DNA of 12,108 bases from positions 1-12,108 of the forward strand of contig JAQVWB010000037.1 in NCBI GenBank assembly GCA_028698695.1. The letters are read 5' to 3'. The stretch comes from Syntrophomonadaceae bacterium. GTDB lineage: Bacteria > Bacillota > Syntrophomonadia > Syntrophomonadales > Syntrophomonadaceae. The position numbers and the translations under genes are program-made. The notes under the pieces were generated by a model. That model made no database searches. It was not told the DNA's origin and saw only the letters and a list, made by a program, of their open reading frames with translations. Below, piece by piece: positions 1-5,829 of this stretch. Numbering within the stretch: the stretch's first letter is position 1; every line of letters begins with the position of its first letter.

Positions 1-885
1 GGTCTGACTATAGGAAAAACTGGCGGTATTCTTACAGATGAATATCTGAGAACTTCTGATCCTTTTATATATGCAGCCGGCGATGCTATACAAGTAAAGA
101 ATTATATTACCGGACAGGATACTCTGGTGCCTCTGGCAGGCCCCGCCAATCGGCAAGGTTGGCTGATAGCTAATAATATTTGCGGTCGTTCAATACCTTA
201 CAAAGGTGTGCAAGGCAGTTCTATCCTTAAAATAGGGGATTTGACCATTGCAGCTACGGGTAATAATGAATATGCTCTAAATCTGGCAAATCAGCCTTAT
301 CTGGCTGTTCATACCTCTCCCTATTCTCATGCCACCTATTATCCCGGAGCCACACAAATGCATATCAAGCTTTTATTCAGCCCTGACAAAGGTCATATCC
401 TGGGAGCGCAAATAGTTGGCCGCGACGGAGTAGACAAGCGGATTGATGTCCTGGCTACGGCTATAAGGGCTGGTTTAACTGTTTATGATTTAATGGATCT
501 GGAGCTGGCCTACGCCCCACCATTCTCCTCAGCCAAAGATCCGGTTAACCTGGCTGCTTATGCTGCCGCCAATGTGCTAAACGGTGATGTTGAAGTGGTT
601 CACTGGAATGAAGTGGATACTCTGCAGGCCAACGGCGCTTTTTTACTGGATACGCGTACTAAAGAAGAAGTAAAACACGGCGGGGTATCTGGTGCCTACC
701 ATATACCTGTAGACAACCTGCGGGAAAGGATTTCCGAATTGCCTGAAGAGAAAGATATTCTGGTTTATTGCCGCACCGGACTGAGAAGCTATATAGCCAC
801 CCGCATCCTGAAACAATCCGGTTATAAAGCCAAAAATATCAGTGGCGGGTATGTTATGTACCAATATATAAATAGCGATAGATAA
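1..885 (+). CDS. CoA-disulfide reductase-like flavoprotein with C-terminal rhodanese domain (5' truncated)
   Basis: The frame is open from base 1, so the N-terminal half (most of the FAD and NAD(P)H domains and the redox-active Cys) lies off the left edge; 294 residues are visible. The fragment begins in the second FAD-binding segment (AAGDAIQV, about residues 27-34), then GPANRQG, then the dimerisation domain with HATYYPGA and YAPPFSSAKDPVN. In CoA-disulfide/persulfide reductases these two stretches carry the conserved tyrosines that assist catalysis. From about residue 200 a rhodanese domain follows, with DTRTKEEV and an active-site loop CRTGLRS whose Cys is at residue 257 (codon 769-771). 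Family knowledge: such fusions reduce CoA disulfide, CoA persulfide or other low-molecular-weight persulfides with NAD(P)H, and the rhodanese part handles sulfane sulfur in the cytoplasm. A GTG at 127 is internal to the domain and is not the start. The exact substrate (CoA disulfide, persulfide, polysulfide) is not decidable from the fragment. Confidence 0.93.
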   Translation, partial: GLTIGKTGGILTDEYLRTSDPFIYAAGDAIQVKNYITGQDTLVPLAGPANRQGWLIANNICGRSIPYKGVQGSSILKIGDLTIAATGNNEYALNLANQPYLAVHTSPYSHATYYPGATQMHIKLLFSPDKGHILGAQIVGRDGVDKRIDVLATAIRAGLTVYDLMDLELAYAPPFSSAKDPVNLAAYAAANVLNGDVEVVHWNEVDTLQANGAFLLDTRTKEEVKHGGVSGAYHIPVDNLRERISELPEEKDILVYCRTGLRSYIATRILKQSGYKAKNISGGYVMYQYINSDR

Positions 886-900
886 AGAAAACGGACCGGA

Positions 901-928
901 GGGCCGGCATCTTTATTTTTGTCGGCCC
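901..928 (+). terminator. Probable terminator after the CoA-disulfide reductase gene
   Basis: A GC-rich 8-bp stem (GGGCCGGC with GTCGGCCC, one G-T pair) encloses a 12-base A/T loop and begins 15 bases after the stop codon. The run that follows is CCTTGTAATTAA, a poor U-tract, so termination may be incomplete or Rho-assisted. Confidence 0.6.
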
Positions 929-963
929 CCTTGTAATTAAATCATAAAAAACCGTCAGGTCAA

Positions 964-1014
964 GTCCCCTTTCAGGGACACGGATGTGTTCTAACCCTAT
1001 GGGTTATGAACACA
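964..1014. repeat. Two adjacent hairpins in the intergenic gap (REP-like)
   Basis: Two inverted repeats stand back to back: GTCCC/GGGAC (964-968, 975-979), and a longer one pairing TGTGTTCTAACCC with GGGTTATGAACACA (985-997, 1001-1014) with a single bulged base. Neither is followed by a U-tract on either strand. They lie between the convergent ends of the reductase and lipoprotein genes. They may be a REP-type element or a weak bidirectional terminator; nothing in the sequence settles this. No second copy is visible in the window. Confidence 0.4.
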
Positions 1015-1091
1015 ATTAATGTTGCAGAAAAAGTCAGTAACAGTCAGGTTCTAAAATAATCCGGGTTGACCAAGCGGCATTCCCCGTCAGC

Positions 1092-1478
1092 TTATGGCTT
1101 AATTGGGGTTATGGTTACGAGATCAGGCTGGCGTTCTCCGCTGGGGGCGGGAATATATTCAAATTCCACCTTGTCACCATCCTGTATAAAACCTTCCTGA
1201 TCAAATTTGGCTTTTAATTCTTCACTTAATTTAAACGCACTATATACAACCGGTTTGCCATCTTCGGTAATCTGTATTTCAACCGAATTATTATCAATAC
1301 GGCCAGTGTATATACCAGTTGCCTTAACCACTTCCGGCTCCTGTACCTGTGTTTGAGGATTAGGTTTGGTGTTATCCGTAGATTTGTTTAAATCAGTAAC
1401 TTTATCTCCACATCCGGCCACTAAAGCAATAATGGCAACCATAATCAATAGAATCCGACCGCGTTGTTTTATAGTCAT
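1092..1478 (-). CDS. Small secreted lipoprotein of unknown function
   Basis: A 128-residue precursor with a classical SPII signal: MTIKQRGR, a hydrophobic run (about 9-21), then the lipobox VAGC with the lipidated Cys at residue 23. A low-complexity Asn/Thr/Gln/Pro linker (about 28-50) leads to a compact mostly beta domain (about 55-128: TGIYTGRIDNNSVEI ... VEFEYIPAPSG ... LVTITPIKP), suggesting a small beta-barrel or OB-like fold. The frame is open upstream to 1559. I chose ATG 1478 because GGGAGG lies 8 nt before it; the other ATG, two codons upstream at 1484, is only 2 nt from the same site. The mature protein should sit on the outer face of the cytoplasmic membrane. It is transcribed alone from a promoter just beyond the crotonase terminator. 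I do not recognise the family well enough to name a function. Confidence 0.85.
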   Translation of the reverse strand: MTIKQRGRILLIMVAIIALVAGCGDKVTDLNKSTDNTKPNPQTQVQEPEVVKATGIYTGRIDNNSVEIQITEDGKPVVYSAFKLSEELKAKFDQEGFIQDGDKVEFEYIPAPSGERQPDLVTITPIKP

Positions 1479-1523
1479 AAACATTTCCTCCCTGAGCTTA
1501 TTTATATTTAATACGCTACCTTC

Positions 1524-1553
1524 ATAATAAACTTTCAAAATCGACTTTGTCCA
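1524..1553 (-). promoter_or_regulatory. Candidate proximal promoter of the lipoprotein gene
   Basis: On the minus strand TGGACA (1553-1548), an 18-nt spacer and TATTAT (1529-1524) resemble sigma-A -35 and -10 boxes. The start would be about 40 nt upstream of the ATG. It may act alone or with the distal candidate at 1605-1577. Confidence 0.4.
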
Positions 1554-1576
1554 ATACATCGACTATCAGAAAAAGA

Positions 1577-1605
1577 ATTGTCCGCGACCATTGAAAAAGT
1601 GTCAA
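1577..1605 (-). promoter_or_regulatory. Sigma-A-like promoter upstream of the lipoprotein gene
   Basis: The minus strand reads a perfect -35 TTGACA (1605-1600), a 17-nt spacer, then GACAAT (1582-1577) as -10. It begins immediately after the T-run of the crotonase terminator, so the lipoprotein gene is insulated from its neighbour. The transcript leader would be about 90 nt. Confidence 0.6.
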
Positions 1606-1615
1606 GGTAAAAGAA

Positions 1616-1648
1616 AAGCCGGAGTTGCTTTTATACAATCTCCGGCTT
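1616..1648 (-). terminator. Intrinsic terminator of the crotonase gene
   Basis: A perfect 9-bp stem AAGCCGGAG/CTCCGGCTT with a 15-base loop starts 16 bases past the crotonase stop. On the minus strand it is followed by TTCTTTTA, a usable U-tract. Confidence 0.85.
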
Positions 1649-1664
1649 AATATTTTTGAAATTA

Positions 1665-2432
1665 TTAACTAATAGCAGCCAGCACCATTTTCAGCGTTCC
1701 GACGACCTGCTCGTTGGTGAAGGTTTCCACTAACAATCCAAAATCGTAGGTTTTAATGCCATCTTCGATTCCACGGGCATAAGGATCCCGATACATCTTC
1801 TTAAGTAAAGTAAAAGGACGCCCCGGAGTATCTATAAGGGCTGACACTTTAGCTTTGGCTTTTTCCATAAGTACCGTATCATTTTCCACCAATTCATCAA
1901 ATATACCCATTTCCAGAGCCTGAGCGGGATTAAACAATTCACCTTTATATATAACATCGCGGAAATTCTTAAATGAATCCAGACCAAAACGCATAATTTC
2001 CATTTCTGCCGGAGTCAGGGCCAGACCAATTTTTATTTCTGTCATACCCAGTTTTATTTTGGGATGATCTATAGCAATGCAGGAGTCTGCAGCCATGGAC
2101 AAAATCATCCCTGCAGCAGTAGCATGACCGTTAATAGCAGCAACAACCGGCTTGGAGCAGGTGAAGACTTTCAGCAGGACTTCTTCTTCAACTTCAAACC
2201 ATTTAATAATAGCTTCCCCACTTTCAAAAGTGGTAAAGGTCTTCAGATCAAAACCACCGGAAAAATAGCGTCCTTCTCCGGTCAGGATAATTCCCTTCAG
2301 TTCCTGTTCATTATTTACCCGGTCAACTACTTCGCTCAAACCTAATAAAGTTTCCATTGGAATTGAGTTTACTTTGCCATGCTTAAATTTAAATATCACT
2401 ATATTGTCTTCAATGACATATTCGTACGACAT
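1665..2432 (-). CDS. Crotonase-fold enoyl-CoA hydratase/isomerase family protein
   Basis: The protein has 255 residues, the usual length for a single-domain crotonase. The oxyanion-hole segments are visible: GRYFSGGFDL (54-63) and AINGHATAAGM (99-109), followed by AADSCIAID and GMTEIKIGL. Aligning by eye to rat enoyl-CoA hydratase, the second catalytic glutamate (Glu164 in rat) is present as Glu132. The position of the first (Glu144 in rat, GGCE motif) is Ile110. Family knowledge: hydration normally uses both glutamates, while delta3-delta2-enoyl-CoA isomerases use only the equivalent of Glu164, so an isomerase or another crotonase reaction on a cytoplasmic acyl-CoA is more likely than simple hydration. 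Start: an in-frame GTG lies two codons upstream (2438), but AAGGAAG is 7 nt before the ATG at 2432 and abuts the GTG. The gene is monocistronic with its own terminator. Confidence 0.9.
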   Translation of the reverse strand: MSYEYVIEDNIVIFKFKHGKVNSIPMETLLGLSEVVDRVNNEQELKGIILTGEGRYFSGGFDLKTFTTFESGEAIIKWFEVEEEVLLKVFTCSKPVVAAINGHATAAGMILSMAADSCIAIDHPKIKLGMTEIKIGLALTPAEMEIMRFGLDSFKNFRDVIYKGELFNPAQALEMGIFDELVENDTVLMEKAKAKVSALIDTPGRPFTLLKKMYRDPYARGIEDGIKTYDFGLLVETFTNEQVVGTLKMVLAAIS

Positions 2433-2529
2433 ACACACACTTCCTTAATTAATAATTTTTGAATGCTTTCCGGTAACCGGTACACCTTAATATCATTACA
2501 TTAAATAGCTAAAATGATTCACCCCCTGA

Positions 2530-2560
2530 AAAATAATTGATTAAATCAATGTCCGGTCAA
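2530..2560 (-). promoter_or_regulatory. Possible crotonase promoter with a palindromic operator in the spacer
   Basis: On the minus strand TTGACC (2560-2555) and TATTTT (2535-2530) are separated by 19 nt, a wide and weak sigma-A-like pair. The spacer holds the perfect palindrome ATTGATTAAATCAAT (2536-2550), placed where a bound repressor would block polymerase. A second palindrome, CCGGTAACCGG (2470-2480), lies downstream in what would be the transcript leader. The promoter call is weak; the palindromes are directly visible. Confidence 0.3.
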
Positions 2561-2590
2561 AAGCATAACCCCAGTATATACAGTTGGTAA

Positions 2591-2623
2591 GAAGAGACTT
2601 ACAGCATTTTCCGTAATCTCTTC
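2591..2623. repeat. Imperfect hairpin in the gap upstream of the crotonase gene
   Basis: GAAGAGACTTAC (2591-2602) pairs with GTAATCTCTTC (2613-2623) with one bulged base around a 10-base loop. There is no U-tract on either side. It could be the remains of a terminator or of an element associated with the adjacent gene relic. Confidence 0.35.
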
Positions 2624-2671
2624 CTGCCGTTACTATTAATATTTTATAGTTTGAAGTCCAATTGGTCAAAA

Positions 2672-2791
2672 CTAGTAAAGAAAATCATTTGGGTAAACTT
2701 CGGTACTGAACAACTGTGCAGTACGCTGGGGGAAAGCTTTGATGGTTTGATAAAAAGCCTGACTCATTATAAGTTCAGTAGTGTAACGCAT
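2672..2791 (-). pseudogene. Probable 5' relic of a truncated gene (39 codons, identity uncertain)
   Basis: The minus strand has a clean start: GAGGGGG, 6 nt, then ATG at 2791. Thirty-nine codons follow, reading MRYTTELIMSQAFYQTIKAF and PQRTAQLFSTEVYPND before FLY and a TAG at 2674-2672. The peptide looks like the beginning of a normal cytoplasmic protein, with good codons and an amphipathic helix, and not like random translation. Downstream of the stop all three minus frames are broken by stops, so no full gene continues. The pattern 'F..T...FPQRTAQ' recalls the N-termini of AMP-forming acyl-CoA synthetases, which would fit beside a crotonase, but this is weak inference. A genuine 39-residue small protein is the alternative. 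Confidence 0.35.
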
Positions 2792-2830
2792 AAATATCCC
2801 CCTCTTGCTTTATTAAACCGTCGCTTTTTA

Positions 2831-2892
2831 TTAAATATTCAACATAGTAATTATAATCTTAATGATGTATAATTACTATGTTGAATATTTAA
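2831..2892. repeat. Perfect 25-bp inverted repeat with 12-base loop
   Basis: The left arm (2831-2855, beginning TTAAATATTCAAC) and right arm (2868-2892, ending GTTGAATATTTAA) are exact reverse complements over 25 bases, enclosing a 12-base loop (2856-2867). Pairing stops abruptly at both ends. The arms are A/T-rich (about 84% A+T) and begin and end with TTAA. The element lies about 40 nt upstream of the minus-strand gene relic at 2791. It has no terminator-like U-tract. It could be a MITE-like insertion, a very stable RNA hairpin in the leader of the relic, or a binding site for a dimeric regulator. Confidence 0.85.
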
Positions 2893-3034
2893 ATGTCTAA
2901 AATTTCTATTGATGATATTATCGCTTCGTTAGAATAAAAATAGACAAAATACTTCACTAATTGACATAATACAGTAAATTATTTATCATAAACATAGAGT
3001 CAGATTATTTTGAAAATTATATGCCCCTCCTATT

Positions 3035-3074
3035 AAAATCAGGCGTCTCCCTCCCCCGGGTGACGCCTGATTTT
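3035..3074 (-). terminator. Strong bidirectional terminator after the 468-residue protein gene
   Basis: A perfect 13-bp stem (AAAATCAGGCGTC with GACGCCTGATTTT) closes a 14-base loop. The A and T runs at its two ends give a U-run on either transcript (TTTTAATAG on minus, TTTTTG on plus). It lies 24 bases past the stop of the minus-strand gene. Confidence 0.85.
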
Positions 3075-3098
3075 TGTGTAAATAATAATTTTGTACTG

Positions 3099-4505
3099 TC
3101 ATCCTTCATAAAATATAAGATTTTCCTGCAGAACTCCATCTAAAGGTTGATTGGATTTGCTGATTTTAGCATAATGAGCACGCAAAATTCTGGAATGTCT
3201 TTCCCGCGCAGCTTCAAAAGCAGCAATTGAAGAACTATAAAGCGGATGCTTAAGCAGGTTGGTTCTAATTGGAGCGGCAAAGGGGCAGTATTTAAACATA
3301 ATAGTTCGCGCTACTTTATTTAACCGCAACAACCCCTGGGATTCATAATTCATCCAGGTATAATAATCTTCTTCAAAAATACGGGCTATATTATTGCGTT
3401 TGCGATCAATTTGCATTTTAACCTTGGCTTTGGCCTCATCAGATAAATCACGATTTTTCTTGTAAAACTGAATATAGTCCGTATAATCGTTAACCAGGGA
3501 ACTTTCCCTTACATTATCTCTGACAAGCCCAGCCATGCTTTTGGATAAATCCCATCTAAATCTGGCTATTACACTTATCATTAGATTATCTATATTCCCC
3601 CCGGAAAAGATTGGAAAAATAAACCTGGCTGGCGAATTTCTGAGTCTTCCCGTCAATTCCTGCCACATTACAGCATTCTCTCCGAATGTTGGTATTAGTA
3701 TTAATTCCGGTTTTACAGGAACCATTACCAGTTCCTTGCTTATCCTGGCTTCAGGGTTATTATAGACCAATTCACGGTGAAAAGCGGAAAAATCAACTTG
3801 CAGTACTTTATCCACAGCAGCTTCGAGTTTGGCCGGCGATATTAGTGAACCGGGCAAATCCCGATCAATCATATCACTATGTAAAATTGGTATATACCCA
3901 CTTACCCGGGCATAACAAATTTTTTGCCCCAGTCTGAATAAATTTAAGGTTTCATGTTTCAGCCGTGCATCAGCATCCTTCTCGTAATTGGATTTATCCT
4001 GATTAGTCATTTCTCCATCCTTTACCAGCTGGCGAAACACATCATGATAATCCTGCCCAAATTCGTTTATCGAAGGTTCCTTCTCTATTTTATAAATCTG
4101 CTCCAGCCAATCTTTTATCAAATAAACGTTTGGTTGCAATGAAGATAATTCATCGGACAATTGATATAAATCATTTATCTGCTCTTCTTTTAATAAGCGT
4201 TCGTCCATATAACCAAACATCAGAAACATTTTGATCAGCTTACTTGGATGATTTTGCAACGGGCCCTTCTTTATGATATTTTGATATATCTGATAAAAAA
4301 GCGGGGTAATCACCGCCACTGCTCTTCTGCCTTCCTTATCCAGAGAGTTTTTATCCGGTTGATTAATGAAGATTTCCAGGTTAGCCAGGAATAACTCCGC
4401 ATCACTGCGATCCAATTCCCCATAATAAAGAATCTTCCGGCAGCTAGCCTGAAGATCTTCAGGAATATTTATATGGTCATCCCGTCCAGTATCTTTGGAT
4501 TGCAT
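3099..4505 (-). CDS. Uncharacterised 468-residue protein, probably cytoplasmic
   Basis: I do not recognise the family. The start is ATG 4505, with AGGAGG 9 nt upstream; the frame extends to a TTG at 4526 that overlaps the ribosome binding site. There is no signal peptide and no convincing membrane segment. The sequence is rich in charged residues and predicted helix. The middle (about 240-310) is more hydrophobic with likely beta strands (LVMVPVKPELILIPTFGENA, FIFPIFSGGNIDN). The C-terminal third has features typical of a conserved family: a FRWDLSKSMAGL segment, DYIQFYKKNRDLS, a basic helix, DYYTWMNYESQGLLRLNKVA and a lone Cys in KYCPF. No nucleotide-binding, metal-binding or DNA-binding motif stands out. 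It is a single gene with its own TATAAT box and terminators on both sides, so the neighbourhood gives no functional clue. Confidence 0.8.
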   Translation of the reverse strand: MQSKDTGRDDHINIPEDLQASCRKILYYGELDRSDAELFLANLEIFINQPDKNSLDKEGRRAVAVITPLFYQIYQNIIKKGPLQNHPSKLIKMFLMFGYMDERLLKEEQINDLYQLSDELSSLQPNVYLIKDWLEQIYKIEKEPSINEFGQDYHDVFRQLVKDGEMTNQDKSNYEKDADARLKHETLNLFRLGQKICYARVSGYIPILHSDMIDRDLPGSLISPAKLEAAVDKVLQVDFSAFHRELVYNNPEARISKELVMVPVKPELILIPTFGENAVMWQELTGRLRNSPARFIFPIFSGGNIDNLMISVIARFRWDLSKSMAGLVRDNVRESSLVNDYTDYIQFYKKNRDLSDEAKAKVKMQIDRKRNNIARIFEEDYYTWMNYESQGLLRLNKVARTIMFKYCPFAAPIRTNLLKHPLYSSSIAAFEAARERHSRILRAHYAKISKSNQPLDGVLQENLIFYEG

Positions 4506-4552
4506 TTTATAATTCCTCCTCTCCAACGATCAGTGAACCAGGATTTATTACT

Positions 4553-4558
4553 ATTATA
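4553..4558 (-). promoter_or_regulatory. -10 box for the 468-residue protein gene
   Basis: A consensus TATAAT reads on the minus strand (4558-4553), about 48 nt upstream of the start codon. The -35 position 16 nt upstream is only TTTAAC, so the promoter is -10-dominated or needs an activator. The upstream T-run is shared with the terminator at 4583-4605. Confidence 0.45.
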
Positions 4559-4582
4559 ACTAATTACAGGTAAAGTTAAAAA

Positions 4583-4605
4583 ACCAGGAAGATAAACCTC
4601 CTGGT
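4583..4605 (-). terminator. Intrinsic terminator of the acyltransferase gene
   Basis: ACCAGGA and TCCTGGT form a 7-bp stem with a 9-base loop, 20 bases past the stop codon. On the minus strand it is followed directly by a run of T (TTTTTAACTTTA). Confidence 0.85.
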
Positions 4606-4625
4606 CTCTATTCCCCTGCGATTAA

Positions 4626-5216
4626 TTAACAAATGTTGAGCACAAAGTTTTTTGGGTTGCGGGGAGTTATGCCCTTATAGAATTCTTTGACCTGTTCCAT
4701 ATCCTTTTCAAAGTCTCCCGTAGGATGAAAAGAAAATCCAACATTGGCAATCTTGTGCTTATAGTCCAGATAGCTAAGTACAATAGGGACTTTAGCTTCC
4801 AAAGCAGCATGGTAAAACCCGGTTTTCCACCGGTTATTAAGTTCCCGGGTTCCTTCCGGCGATAACATAATTACCATATCATCAAATCGATTGAATAGAT
4901 CAACCATATGCTTGACCATGTCTTTTCTATTTTTCCTGTCCACCCCAATCGCCCCGGTAAATTTGAAAATAAACCCTCCGAAGGAATCCAGCAACTCCTG
5001 TTTGGCCAAATATCTCACCTGTCGGTTCATAATGTAAAAGGCAGCTCTTGAGTAACCAAAATCATAATTACTGGTGTGAGGAGCGGCTACTATAATACAT
5101 TTTTTAATATCTTCAGGTAATTGTCCCTTGAGTTTCCAACCAGTTATCCAATAATAAATCCGTGAAATCAATCTCATCATATAAGGTATAACTCCTTTTA
5201 AAAAATAGATACTCAT
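4626..5216 (-). CDS. PlsC-like 1-acyl-glycerol-3-phosphate acyltransferase family protein
   Basis: Acyltransferase block I is HTSNYD (His47 and Asp52, the H-x4-D catalytic pair). Block II is GAIGVDRKNRKD (88-99), block III is SPEGTR (119-124) and block IV is VPIVLSY. The protein has 196 residues, short for PlsC but typical of the compact soluble or peripheral members of this family in bacteria. The N-terminal ISRIYYWITGW stretch probably associates with the membrane. By family it would move an acyl group to a lysophospholipid or similar acceptor; the acceptor is uncertain. Start choice: ATG 5216 overlaps the stop of an upstream 30-codon ORF as ATGA, which suggests coupled translation, and GAAGG lies 9 nt before it. 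An alternative ATG at 5180 has a stronger AAAGGAG but at 11 nt, and would give 184 residues beginning nearer the usual family start. Confidence 0.9.
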   Translation of the reverse strand: MSIYFLKGVIPYMMRLISRIYYWITGWKLKGQLPEDIKKCIIVAAPHTSNYDFGYSRAAFYIMNRQVRYLAKQELLDSFGGFIFKFTGAIGVDRKNRKDMVKHMVDLFNRFDDMVIMLSPEGTRELNNRWKTGFYHAALEAKVPIVLSYLDYKHKIANVGFSFHPTGDFEKDMEQVKEFYKGITPRNPKNFVLNIC

Positions 5217-5305
5217 GTCCTGGTGCCTTCGGCTTGATCAGATAGATTATTTAAGGCCCCCCTGGAGATTTTGCGAATCAGTTCAGTATTTTCTCTATTC
5301 GACAT
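5213..5305 (-). CDS. Candidate 30-residue leader ORF coupled to the acyltransferase
   Basis: ATG 5305 opens a 30-codon frame starting MSNRENTELIRKISRGALNN. Its TGA overlaps the acyltransferase ATG (ATGA). AAAAAAGGG lies 6-7 nt before the start. A good promoter (5355-5328) places the transcript start only about 15 nt upstream, so this is the first ORF on the message. The peptide is hydrophilic with no signal or membrane segment. It could be a real small protein, or a leader whose translation delivers ribosomes to the acyltransferase start. It is unproven: if the acyltransferase really starts at 5180, the overlap is coincidental. Confidence 0.4.
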   Translation of the reverse strand: MSNRENTELIRKISRGALNNLSDQAEGTRT

Positions 5306-5327
5306 ATAAAACCCTTTTTTATCATAC

Positions 5328-5355
5328 ATTAAAAAGAAGCCCTGCGATATGACAA
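5328..5355 (-). promoter_or_regulatory. Promoter of the leader ORF-acyltransferase unit
   Basis: On the minus strand TTGTCA (5355-5350), a 16-nt spacer and TTTAAT (5333-5328) each match sigma-A consensus at 5 of 6 positions. The predicted start is near 5320, just ahead of the leader ORF. Confidence 0.5.
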
Positions 5356-5459
5356 TTTATTGCCATTATCACAGATGCTCCTAATTAGACTTTTTACTTC
5401 GTGCAGAAGAACTTAAAGAGATATTTAAATTCATTTTCATGACTTCTTTTTTACATAAA

Positions 5460-5484
5460 AAACTCCCCGGAAGCCGGGGAGTTT
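5460..5484 (-). terminator. Strong terminator of the zinc-ribbon gene
   Basis: A perfect 11-bp stem (AAACTCCCCGG with CCGGGGAGTTT) has a 3-base loop and is followed on the minus strand by TTTATG, making an uninterrupted T-run with the stem end. It begins 19 bases past the gene's stop. Confidence 0.92.
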
Positions 5485-5502
5485 AATGTTCTCGGTTTTA
5501 TT

Positions 5503-5808
5503 CTACCAGTTGTTGCGCGGTTGCGGTTTGAAGCAATCTCTGCAATAAACGGGTTTTTCACCGCTGGGCTGGAAAGGAACCATGGTTTCTTTACCACAAT
5601 CAGCACATATTGCCGGATACATTTGACGCTCGGAGCGGTAACCACCACCGCGATTGTTTCTGGCTTCTGCCTTACGGGCAGCGCGACATTCCGGGCAACG
5701 GCCAGGCTCATTGGTAAAGCCTTTCTCGGCGTAGAATTCCTGCTCAGAAGCAGTGAAATCAAACTCGCGGCCACATTCCTTACAAGTGAGAACTTTGTCT
5801 TGATACAT
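5503..5808 (-). CDS. Double zinc-ribbon protein (101 residues)
   Basis: Eight cysteines form two CxxC...CxxC sets: C9/C12 with C38/C41 (TCKECGREF ... RCPECR), and C68/C71 with C89/C92 (ICADCGKET ... VYCRDCF). This matches the small zinc-ribbon proteins widespread in Firmicutes and related phyla, in which the second module reads CxxCG...VPFxPxxxxPVYCRxC. The linker between the ribbons is basic and Arg/Gly-rich (RAARKAEARNNRGGGYRSER), suggesting nucleic-acid contact, but function is not established for the family to my knowledge. There is no signal peptide, so it should be cytoplasmic. ATG 5808 is preceded by GAGGAGG with 7 nt spacing. It is a single gene with its own promoter, long leader and strong terminator, suggesting high and independently controlled expression. 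Confidence 0.9.
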   Translation of the reverse strand: MYQDKVLTCKECGREFDFTASEQEFYAEKGFTNEPGRCPECRAARKAEARNNRGGGYRSERQMYPAICADCGKETMVPFQPSGEKPVYCRDCFKPQPRNNW

Positions 5809-5829
5809 TAAAAAACCTCCTCAATATTG

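Noticed and set aside
1479..1559. N-terminal extension of the lipoprotein to an ATG at 1559
   Set aside because: It would put 27 extra residues ahead of a perfect SPII signal and run through the candidate -10 box and the ribosome binding site.
2536..2550. FNR/CRP-like site ATTGATTAAATCAAT
   Set aside because: The FNR box needs TTGAT-N4-ATCAA; here the half-sites are only 3 bases apart, so I report it only as a generic palindrome.
2651..2872. Plus-strand 73-codon ORF in the gap before the 468-residue gene
   Set aside because: It starts at TTG without a ribosome binding site, runs through the inverted repeat and has no protein-like character; the opposite strand has the better-initiated frame.
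2893..2937. Plus-strand mini-ORF MSKISIDDIIASLE beside the inverted repeat
   Set aside because: There is no ribosome binding site and it has only 14 codons. It slightly resembles a protein start, but this is too short to support.
4506..4526. TTG start for the 468-residue protein
   Set aside because: The extra codons are the AGGAGG ribosome binding site itself; ATG 4505 is correctly spaced.
5451..5774. 107-codon minus-strand ORF over the zinc-ribbon gene
   Set aside because: It is a shadow frame of the eight-cysteine protein and runs into its terminator.
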